A DNA stretch of 5,505 nt from an uncultured Eubacteriales bacterium. Its GTDB lineage: Bacteria; Bacillota; Clostridia; UMGS1883. The translations under genes were made by a program, and so were the position numbers. Each line of letters opens with the position of its first letter. Position 1 is the stretch's first letter. Positions 1 to 5,467 of the stretch are shown piece by piece. The DNA is taken from NCBI GenBank assembly GCA_905195005.1, contig CAJJUC010000153.1:1-5505 (forward strand). Reading direction: 5' to 3'. Under the pieces are notes generated by a model. The model did no database searches. It saw nothing but the letters and a program-made list of their open reading frames with translations, and had not been told where the DNA came from.

Positions 1-436
1 GCGTATTTTCATAAAAGTAATCCCAATTGTCAGCCGTTGCCGAGCCTTTAAGCACGAACGGCTCAAGCAGCATGAATTTTGATTTCGGGAAATGCTCGAG
101 CGTGTCCTCAATAAGCATTGAATATACTTTTTCAAAGCGCTTTGCGTCAACGCCGTTTTCGGAGGCAATCTCATGCCAGACATCGTTTATTCCGATAAGT
201 ATGCTGATAATATCGGGTTTATGATTCCAGCAGTCGGTCTTTATGCGTGAGTATACATCAACAATTCTGCTTCCGCTCACACCCGTGTTGATAAAGCTGT
301 ATTTGCCGGGATTTGAATATGAAAGCTCAGCCGATGTTAAAAGCGCATATCCCTGCCCGATTGAAACAGCGCTGCCGTTTTTTATGTCACGTCCGCAGTC
401 TGTGATTGAATCTCCGAGATAAATAACGTTTTTCAT
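1..436 (-). CDS. SGNH/GDSL-type hydrolase, N-terminal part (cut by window edge)
   Basis: The first 145 codons are present; the C-terminus lies beyond base 1. Block I is LGDSIT at residues 7-12, with the probable nucleophile Ser10. Block II is TGVSG at 51-55 (oxyanion-hole Gly), and block III is GIND at 82-85 (oxyanion-hole Asn84). The block V Asp/His pair that completes the catalytic centre in this family would be off-window and is unseen. There is no signal peptide, since the GDS motif begins seven residues from the start, so the enzyme should be cytoplasmic. The family hydrolyses esters, often acetyl groups on sugars or acyl chains; the substrate cannot be read from this fragment. The start is fixed by an in-frame TAA directly upstream (437-439). 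A ribosome site AAAGGAG (451-457) lies rather far upstream, with a 13-14 base spacer. The gene is divergent from the symporter gene and has its own promoter at 477-505. Confidence 0.9.
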   Translation of the reverse strand, partial: MKNVIYLGDSITDCGRDIKNGSAVSIGQGYALLTSAELSYSNPGKYSFINTGVSGSRIVDVYSRIKTDCWNHKPDIISILIGINDVWHEIASENGVDAKRFEKVYSMLIEDTLEHFPKSKFMLLEPFVLKGSATADNWDYFYENT

Positions 437-476
437 TTATTTTATGTCAGCTCCTTTGTAAAAAAATGTCGGATTT

Positions 477-505
477 ATAATAGCACTTCCGATTGCGCAT
501 GTCAA
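477..505 (-). promoter_or_regulatory. Sigma-A-type promoter of the SGNH hydrolase gene
   Basis: On the minus strand TTGACA (500-505, full consensus) is followed by a 17-base spacer and TATTAT (477-482, one mismatch). A TG one base upstream of the -10 gives an extended -10. Transcription should begin near 470, leaving a leader of about 34 bases containing the ribosome site at 451-457. This is a sequence match only. Confidence 0.8.
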
Positions 506-556
506 TACATTAACGAAAAAATGTGATAGGCAAATAAATCGCTTCATATGATATTC

Positions 557-567
557 GGAGGGGGGAG
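557..567 (+). promoter_or_regulatory. Ribosome binding site deciding the symporter start
   Basis: A purine-rich GGAGGGGGGAG lies just upstream of the ATG at 572. An in-frame ATG at 548 lies upstream of this site, so it would have no ribosome site of its own and would add eight residues (MIFGGGRN) translated from the Shine-Dalgarno itself. The ATG at 572 is therefore the preferred start. Confidence 0.85.
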
Positions 568-571
568 AAAC

Positions 572-2035
572 ATGCTCGACGCATTGCAGAAAATTAACGA
601 CACTGTTCAAAATACGCTTTGGGGCTTTCCGCTGCTTTTTGCGATTATTTTTGCAGGTATAGTTACAACTGTCCGCACGGATTTCTTTCAGTTCCGCCAT
701 CCGCTGCACATCACCGCCGAAACGATCGGGGGAATTGTGCGGAGTCTGCGAAAACGAAAAAACGGCGAAAAAAGCGAAATCACACAATTTCAGGCGCTCT
801 GCACGGCGCTCGCCGCAACAATCGGAACGGGAAATATTGCAGGGGTTGCCGCCGCAATATGCACGGGCGGACCCGGGGCGGTGTTTTGGATGTGGGTGTC
901 GGCAATTGTCGGAATGATGACAAATTTCACGGAAAATGTGCTCGGCATTTATTACCGCATAAAAAATGCCGACGGGGAATGGTGCGGCGGCGCAATGTAC
1001 TACCTCCGCGGCGGAGTGGGGAATATGCGCGGATGCCGCTTTCTCGGCAATGCGCTTGCCGCAGCATTTGCGTTTTTCTGCATGACGGCTTCGCTCGGAA
1101 TGGGAAACATGGTTCAGGTTAATACAATGGCGCAGACGATGAAGGTCAGCTTTTCCGTGCCGCCGGTGTTCACGGGCTGCCTCACGGCGGCGCTTGTCGC
1201 ACTTGTTATTCTCCGCGGAATCAAGGGAATAGGGAGCGCGGCGGAAAAGCTGGTTCCGTTCATGGCAATCGGATATACTGTCGGAGCGATTGCACTTGTT
1301 TTTGTCAATCGTGAAAGTCTCGGTGATGTTTTTGCCGCAATCTTTCGCGGTGCGTTCGGCATGGACGCTGTTTGCGGCGGTGTGTTCGGAACATTTTTAT
1401 CGAAAATCGTAACTATGGGATTTAAGCGCGGAATATTTTCAAACGAGGCAGGACTCGGGTCTTCCGTGACCGTTCATGCCGCTTCGGATGTGAAAGAGCC
1501 TGTTGTTCAGGGCATGTGGGGAATATTCGAGGTGTTTGCCGATACAATCGTAATCTGTACGCTGACGGCTGCCGCAATCCTTTCATCGGGCGTCGTTGAC
1601 CTGTCAACCGGAATGATGAGCACGGCTGTTTCATTTGAGGGCGTTGACCTTGTGACATATGCTTTTTCGGGCGTGTTTCACAAATGGTCAGGCGCGTTTA
1701 TTTCGGTTACGTTGCTGCTTTTTGCATTTGCCACCGTCATCGGGTGGTCGTATTACGGAGTAAAGGCTGCGGAATATCTTTTCGGCGACAGGGCTGTTTT
1801 GCCTTATAAAACAGTTTATGTTATCCTGTCAGCCGTTGGGGCAGTGATGAACGTTTCGGCAGTTTGGAGCATATCCGACACGCTGAATGCACTTATGGCA
1901 ATTCCGAACCTTATCGGCGTTATCCTGCTTTCGGGAACAGCTGCAAAAATAACGCGGAATTATGCGGCGCGCAAATTCGGAAAAAGCCGTGTTCGCCCGA
2001 TGCTGTCCGCATATGACAGTTACGGGAAAGGTTGA
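572..2035 (+). CDS. Alanine/glycine:cation symporter (AGCS family)
   Basis: A 487-residue integral membrane protein of the sodium:alanine symporter family, which imports alanine, glycine or related small amino acids with Na+ or H+ across the cytoplasmic membrane. Family hallmarks are the stretch ALAATIGTGNIAGVA (79-93), the signature GGPGAVFWMWVSAIVG (99-114), CGGAMYYL (138-145), FKRGIFSNEAGLGSS (284-298) and GWSYYG (391-396). Hydrophobic helices run through the whole protein (for example 19-34, 158-178, 200-214, 228-245, 325-340, 374-392, 413-430 and 440-456), consistent with the LeuT-like fold of the family. The length is normal and no frameshift is seen. Substrate and ion cannot be decided: family members also include glutamine carriers (AlsT-like), so no symbol is given. 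No convincing promoter is visible upstream. The stop codon overlaps the next operon's promoter, and no GC-rich terminator separates the two, so read-through is possible. Confidence 0.95.
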   Translation: MLDALQKINDTVQNTLWGFPLLFAIIFAGIVTTVRTDFFQFRHPLHITAETIGGIVRSLRKRKNGEKSEITQFQALCTALAATIGTGNIAGVAAAICTGGPGAVFWMWVSAIVGMMTNFTENVLGIYYRIKNADGEWCGGAMYYLRGGVGNMRGCRFLGNALAAAFAFFCMTASLGMGNMVQVNTMAQTMKVSFSVPPVFTGCLTAALVALVILRGIKGIGSAAEKLVPFMAIGYTVGAIALVFVNRESLGDVFAAIFRGAFGMDAVCGGVFGTFLSKIVTMGFKRGIFSNEAGLGSSVTVHAASDVKEPVVQGMWGIFEVFADTIVICTLTAAAILSSGVVDLSTGMMSTAVSFEGVDLVTYAFSGVFHKWSGAFISVTLLLFAFATVIGWSYYGVKAAEYLFGDRAVLPYKTVYVILSAVGAVMNVSAVWSISDTLNALMAIPNLIGVILLSGTAAKITRNYAARKFGKSRVRPMLSAYDSYGKG

Positions 2036-2060
2036 CAGCGAAGATTCCGGATGGTATAAT
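2032..2060 (+). promoter_or_regulatory. Full-consensus sigma-A promoter of the two-gene surface operon
   Basis: TTGACA (2032-2037), a 17-base spacer and TATAAT (2055-2060) match the housekeeping consensus at all twelve positions with optimal spacing. TG at 2052-2053 gives an extended -10. The -35 box contains the TGA stop of the symporter gene (2033-2035). The expected start of transcription is near 2067-2068, giving a leader of about 85 bases before the ATG at 2152. Strong expression is inferred from the match and has not been measured. Confidence 0.9.
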
Positions 2061-2068
2061 TATTATGA

Positions 2069-2094
2069 TTCAAAAATTTTTAAAAATTTTTGAA
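2069..2094. repeat. Perfect 26-bp A/T palindrome at the transcription start
   Basis: TTC, then AAAAATTTTT twice (2072-2081 and 2082-2091), then GAA: the whole reads identically on both strands. It begins one to three bases after the predicted transcription start. It could be an operator for a dimeric repressor, an A/U hairpin at the mRNA 5' end, or a bent-DNA site, since A5T5 blocks repeat with a 10-bp period. It is a poor terminator candidate for the symporter gene because the stem holds only one G-C pair and no separate T-run follows. Confidence 0.7.
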
Positions 2095-2151
2095 CCGGAT
2101 AAAATCATGCGTCGTATATAAGGTGAAAACACATGAAAGGATTGATTATTT

Positions 2152-3114
2152 ATGAAAAAACTTATCGGAATCACAATGGCGGCGGCGCTTGCGTTTTCAG
2201 CCGCTGTAACAGCGAGTGCGGACGGAAACATCACAGTCAACGGAAAGAATATTGACAAAACATACATAGAAAACGGCGGCGTTAAAATGATTCCGCTCAG
2301 AGCGGTTTGCGAAAGCCTCGGATTCACGGTTGACTGGGACGGGGAAGCAAGAAAAATCGAAATTTCAAAGCTTCCGATGTATATAACCTGTTCTCCGGAC
2401 AAGGACGGATACACATTTGCAAAAACAGCTCCGCAGCTGCTCGGAACGGCGCCTGTGCTGAAGGACGGCACAACATATGTTCCCGTTTCATTCATAAGCG
2501 AAATCATGGAGGGAAGCGTTGAGAACGGCGATGACTTGAAAATAAGCCTGTCCGATGTTGCGGTTGAGCCCGAAAATGCAGCGGCTTCCGTTTATATCAC
2601 GGAAATAAATAAGGAAGCAAAATCGATTACGGTTAAGGATTTTGACCTCGGAACGGTTTGCGTGAATATAACCGATGAAACGGAAATTATCGATTCAAAG
2701 GGTGAAAAGCTTTCATTTGACGCACTTACCGATGAGCGTCAGATAAAAATAACATACAATGATGCTATGACGGCAAGTCTGCCGCCGATAACAAACGCGG
2801 TTAAGATTGAGGTTACGGACGAAATCCCGCAGGAAATCGTGAGCGGAGCGGTGACAGAAATTGTGAAGGAAAACGATAAGGTTACGCAGCTTGAGATTGA
2901 AAACGGCGACAGAAAAATCGTGCTCAATATTTCCGATGAAACGGAAATCAAGGACGCGGCAGGAAAAACCGTTAAGGCAGAGAATATTAAGAAGGAAGAT
3001 TATCTCAGCGTTATGACAACGGGAATTTCCACAAGAAGCATTCCTCCGCAGATGACAGCCGTTAAAATAACTGTCGGTGCGGCTGCGGAAGTTAAGCCCG
3101 TTGCGGTTGAGTGA
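2152..3114 (+). CDS. Exported protein: copper amine oxidase-like stalk domain plus two tandem repeats
   Basis: 320 residues. A Sec signal peptide spans residues 1-23 (KK start, hydrophobic core, probable cleavage after Ala-Ser-Ala 21-23). Residues 26-134 resemble the copper amine oxidase N-terminal domain-like family (PF07833 type): MIPLRAVCESLGFTVDWD (46-63) and KDGTTYVPVSFISEIM (104-119) are its two typical half-motifs. This domain is a non-catalytic module common on secreted Clostridia proteins; no amine oxidase catalytic domain is present. The rest is two copies of an 87-residue-period beta-rich unit (about 146-222 and 232-308), each with an [IV]NI[TS]DETEI motif (171-179 and 258-266) and ending in PP..TAVKI-type sequence. 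No SLH, LPXTG or C-terminal membrane anchor is seen. An in-frame TGA at 2143-2145 rules out an earlier start; the ribosome site is AAAGGA (2136-2141). It is first gene of the operon with 3159-5219. Function is unknown. Confidence 0.87.
   Translation: MKKLIGITMAAALAFSAAVTASADGNITVNGKNIDKTYIENGGVKMIPLRAVCESLGFTVDWDGEARKIEISKLPMYITCSPDKDGYTFAKTAPQLLGTAPVLKDGTTYVPVSFISEIMEGSVENGDDLKISLSDVAVEPENAAASVYITEINKEAKSITVKDFDLGTVCVNITDETEIIDSKGEKLSFDALTDERQIKITYNDAMTASLPPITNAVKIEVTDEIPQEIVSGAVTEIVKENDKVTQLEIENGDRKIVLNISDETEIKDAAGKTVKAENIKKEDYLSVMTTGISTRSIPPQMTAVKITVGAAAEVKPVAVE
2584..3075 (+). repeat. Tandem duplication encoding the two 87-residue repeats
   Basis: The two repeat units of the stalk-domain protein align with a period of 261 bases. 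The best-conserved stretch is an identical 16-mer, CCGATGAAACGGAAAT, at 2672-2687 and 2933-2948, coding for DETEI. Conservation is mostly at protein level, so this is an old domain duplication and not a recent DNA one. Confidence 0.7.
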
Positions 3115-3144
3115 TTTTAAATATTCTGACATATGATAAAAACA

Positions 3145-3151
3145 GAGGGGG
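3145..3151 (+). promoter_or_regulatory. Ribosome binding site deciding the start of the SLH protein
   Basis: GAGGGGG lies seven bases upstream of ATG 3159. A GTG at 3111 is in frame further upstream and overlaps the preceding stop codon. It would put 16 mostly non-signal residues ahead of a textbook signal peptide and has no ribosome site immediately before it, so 3159 is chosen. Confidence 0.85.
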
Positions 3152-3158
3152 TTATTTC

Positions 3159-5219
3159 ATGAAAAAGCTTCTTTCGGTGATTCTGGCGGCGCTCCTTATG
3201 CTTTCGGCAATCCCTGCACTTGCAGAGGACGACATGCAGCGTACGCTCGGAATCATAAAGGAAAGAATCGGCCCAACGGATGAATTTGACGAGTTCAGAT
3301 CATCAGAAATGTCGGATGGCAACGGAAATACGACATACAATTTCTACTGGTCATCGTCAAATGAGGAAAACGACAAGCGGATGCGTGTAACGGCGCTGAG
3401 CGGCGGAATTATAACCAATTATCACTTTTATGACAGCGCATATGACGGGGCGGAGAACAAAGCAACAATTAACAGACCCTCATATGATGAAGCGCGGAAA
3501 AAAGCAGCTGAGCTTTTAAAGACGCTCAATCCCGATGTTGCCGATAAGCTTGTGCTGAGCACATTTGATGAAACGGAAAGCATTGGCGGCGGTGATTTTG
3601 TGTTCAGGCTTCAGCGCACTGAGAACGGAATCCCGGTGCGCGGAGATGACGGCTCGGTTTCGGTTTCGGAAAAGCTTGACAGGATTACTGACATGAGCCT
3701 GACTTACACAGCGGGAGCAAGCTTCCCGAGCCCTGACGGCACGATAGCTCAGGAAGCGGCAAAAGAGGCGTTCAAGAGCGAAATCGGCATGGAAATGCAA
3801 TATAAAACAAAGGATGAATGGAAAAAGAATGAAAGAACCGTTTACCCTGTTTACGTTGTGAAAAAGTATAACACATACATAGATGCTTTCACGGGCAAAG
3901 CGCGTGAAATAAGCCAAAGCCCGATTATGTACAGAGGCGACAGCGGCGGCGGAAGCAACCTGAAAGCATCGCAGGAGGCATCGGCAGCCGATTTTTCCGA
4001 GGCGGAGCTTAAGGAAATTGAAAATATTGCAGGCCTTCTGAGCCTTGACACAGTTGAGACGCAGCTGCGTGAAAACAGTCTGCTGAACATAAGCAGCAAA
4101 ATGAAGCTTGAATCGCACAGCCTTTTCTCAGACGGCTTCGAAAAAGATAAGTATATTTACAGACTTCGCTTCGGCAATGATGAATTTGCGAATGCGTCTG
4201 TTGACGCGAAAACAGGCGAGCTGCTTTCATTTTGGCGCAGCTGTGAATCGGAGGAAAAGAAAAAAATATCCGCCGATAAGGCTGAAAAGCTTGCGGCGGA
4301 AATCGGGGAAAAGCTTGCTCCCGAGCATATCAGCGCTGACGGCAGCGGAGATTATGTGTACCGAAAAAATGATTCGGACAGCTATTCTTACACATTTGTG
4401 AGAACAGTGAACTCAGTGCCTTATCCCGACAATGCAATCAATATCACGCTTAATCCGTCGGACGGCACGCTTATTAACTATAATTTCGGTTTTTACAATG
4501 TGGGATTTCCGTCGGTTGAAAACTGCATTACGGACGAACAGGCATGCGAAAAGCTGTTCGAACGCTGCGGAATGAGGCTTGAGTATATCCCGGAATATAC
4601 GACCGACCCGAAGTTGTATTCAAGAAAGCTTTCCGCGATGACGCTTTGCTACTCTCCGTCTGCGGAAGAAAACTGGACCGTGAGAGCGGATAACGGCGAA
4701 CCTGACAAAAAGAAACCCCTTACCGTAGCGGACTACACCGACATGAGCGGACATTATGCCGAAAAAGCAGCAACCGAGCTTAAACGGTACGGTATAGGCT
4801 TTTCGGCAGCGGAGCTTCAGCCCGGCAAGGCAATTACGGAAAAAGAATTCGGAAATCTTATCGTAAACGTGTTTAAGTGGCACGGCGCAGTTGTGATTGA
4901 CGACCCTGACTGCACGGATTATCAGTCCGCAGAGAGAAGCGGCATATTCGGAAAAGGCAAAAAGGCGGGTGACGGAAGCATAACGCGCATTGAAGCGGCA
5001 CAGTATATCATCCGTGCACTCGGAATAGAGGAATATGCGAAGCTTCCGGGAACGTTCGTTTCGAAATTCAGCGATGTTTCGGAGGAATATGCCGGAGTAA
5101 CGGCAATCCTTTCGGGAATGAGGGTTATCAGCGGAAACGAAGCGGGACTGTTCAATCCGGACGGCGTGCTTTCGAGAGCAGACGCGCTTGTGATTGTTTA
5201 TAACTATCTCAGCAGATAA
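3159..5219 (+). CDS. SLH-anchored surface protein with two YcdB/YcdC-like repeats
   Basis: 686 residues. A signal peptide spans 1-22 (cleavage after ALA, 20-22). Residues about 55-255 and 330-515 are two copies of a YcdB/YcdC-type (PepSY-like) unit. In each, a beta region is followed by a helix (EARKKAAELL at 111-120; KAEKLAAEI at 374-382), then GDFVFRLQRT..GIPV / YSYTFVRT..SVPY, then a helix leading to IGMEMQY / CGMRLEY. Both carry DA.TG-like turns (242-246, 349-353), and the second ends in a shorter RADNGEP turn. A Gly/Ser/Ala-rich linker lies near 260-278. Residues about 524-686 form three SLH repeats, starting YTDMSGHYA (526), in the DCTDYQSAERSGIF region (584) and FSDVSEEYA (637). SLH repeats normally bind secondary cell-wall polysaccharide, so the protein should sit on the outer cell surface. 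No protease or other catalytic motif was recognised. The YcdB family has no established function. The gene lies 44 bases after the stalk-domain gene, probably in one operon. Confidence 0.9.
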   Translation: MKKLLSVILAALLMLSAIPALAEDDMQRTLGIIKERIGPTDEFDEFRSSEMSDGNGNTTYNFYWSSSNEENDKRMRVTALSGGIITNYHFYDSAYDGAENKATINRPSYDEARKKAAELLKTLNPDVADKLVLSTFDETESIGGGDFVFRLQRTENGIPVRGDDGSVSVSEKLDRITDMSLTYTAGASFPSPDGTIAQEAAKEAFKSEIGMEMQYKTKDEWKKNERTVYPVYVVKKYNTYIDAFTGKAREISQSPIMYRGDSGGGSNLKASQEASAADFSEAELKEIENIAGLLSLDTVETQLRENSLLNISSKMKLESHSLFSDGFEKDKYIYRLRFGNDEFANASVDAKTGELLSFWRSCESEEKKKISADKAEKLAAEIGEKLAPEHISADGSGDYVYRKNDSDSYSYTFVRTVNSVPYPDNAINITLNPSDGTLINYNFGFYNVGFPSVENCITDEQACEKLFERCGMRLEYIPEYTTDPKLYSRKLSAMTLCYSPSAEENWTVRADNGEPDKKKPLTVADYTDMSGHYAEKAATELKRYGIGFSAAELQPGKAITEKEFGNLIVNVFKWHGAVVIDDPDCTDYQSAERSGIFGKGKKAGDGSITRIEAAQYIIRALGIEEYAKLPGTFVSKFSDVSEEYAGVTAILSGMRVISGNEAGLFNPDGVLSRADALVIVYNYLSR
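4728..5216 (+). other. Three SLH repeats (cell-wall anchor) within the surface protein
   Basis: The repeats cover residues about 524-571, 583-625 and 636-684. The position equivalent to the family's TRAE motif reads TEKE in repeat 1 (560-563), TRIE in repeat 2 (609-612) and SRAD in repeat 3 (672-675). Three consecutive copies is the usual number for a full wall-binding unit. Repeat 1 lacks the Arg of the motif, so its polymer-binding pocket may be degenerate. Confidence 0.8.
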
Positions 5220-5261
5220 AATAGGAACTCAAACAAAGGGAATGTTAAAAAACTCCGGAAC

Positions 5262-5375
5262 GCAAGAAAAGAAGAAAAAGCAGATATTACAGGCAGCATA
5301 CCTATTGCAATTCGCTCTTATTAAAGGTAGAAAAATCAAAAATTTGATTTTTCAAAGAATCACTTCTTTTCTTGC
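5262..5375. repeat. 13-bp inverted repeat pair downstream of the operon
   Basis: GCAAGAAAAGAAG (5262-5274) and its exact reverse complement CTTCTTTTCTTGC (5363-5375) are separated by 88 bases. The interval contains the small hairpin at 5330-5353. The right arm shares its last four bases (5372-5375) with the foot of the long hairpin that follows, so both cannot be fully paired at once. Confidence 0.65.
5330..5353. repeat. A/T-rich 11-bp hairpin
   Basis: GAAAAATCAAA (5330-5340) pairs with TTTGATTTTTC (5343-5353) around two central bases. No T-run follows, so it is not a classical terminator. It shares the string TCAAAAATTT with the 26-bp palindrome at 2069-2094, which in such A/T-rich sequence may be chance. 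Confidence 0.6.
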
Positions 5376-5446
5376 TATCAACAAACTTCGCCCTCGGCGT
5401 ACCTATGTACGCCGAGGGCGAAGTTTGTTGATAGCAAAGCTTTTTT
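5372..5446 (+). terminator. Probable intrinsic terminator with a perfect 31-bp stem
   Basis: Bases 5372-5402 are the exact reverse complement of 5407-5437, with the loop CTAT (5403-5406). The upper stem is G/C-rich (CGCCCTCGGCGTAC) and the lower stem is mixed. AGC and then six T's (5441-5446) follow on the plus strand, while no T-run flanks the other side, so it fits termination of the surface operon 152 bases after its stop codon. The stem is far longer than a terminator needs, and the T-run starts three bases away from it. A dispersed palindromic repeat that also terminates is possible. Confidence 0.75.
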
Positions 5447-5465
5447 CCTATCCCCTTGAAAAAGC
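5439..5465. repeat. Short inverted repeat linking the two end palindromes
   Basis: GCTTTTT (5439-5445) pairs with AAAAAGC (5459-5465). The T arm is the tail of the plus-strand terminator. The A arm, read on the minus strand, gives a T-run just after the 38-bp palindrome. It fits two back-to-back terminators of opposite direction. Confidence 0.45.
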
Positions 5466-5467
5466 GG

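Noticed and set aside
27..224. 65-codon plus-strand frame in the first segment
   Set aside because: Antisense to the SGNH hydrolase, whose conserved blocks are clear on the other strand.
548..571. Upstream ATG at 548 as start of the symporter
   Set aside because: The strong purine-rich ribosome site at 557-567 lies inside this extension and serves the ATG at 572; the extra residues are not family-like.
437..571. Riboswitch or leader attenuator upstream of the amino-acid symporter
   Set aside because: The region is only 135 bases, is shared with the divergent promoter, and I see no glycine-riboswitch-like or T-box-like conserved elements or paired terminator.
2069..2094. Intrinsic terminator of the symporter gene
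   Set aside because: The stem has only one G-C pair and no independent T-run, and it lies just downstream of a strong promoter's start site, where termination would silence the operon.
2224..2553. Copper amine oxidase enzyme
   Set aside because: Only the non-catalytic N-terminal-like stalk domain is present; the large catalytic domain with its topaquinone tyrosine and copper histidines is absent.
3111..3158. GTG at 3111 as start of the SLH protein, overlapping the previous stop codon
   Set aside because: No ribosome site directly precedes it, and it would bury a clean signal peptide behind 16 residues; ATG 3159 has a good site seven bases upstream.
3516..4118. 200-codon open frame on the minus strand inside the SLH protein gene
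   Set aside because: It lies wholly antisense to a well-supported gene, its product has no recognisable domain, and codon bias of the sense gene easily leaves such frames open.
5262..5437. CRISPR array or IS-element ends
   Set aside because: There are no regularly spaced direct repeats and no transposase; the symmetry is inverted and local, better explained by hairpins.
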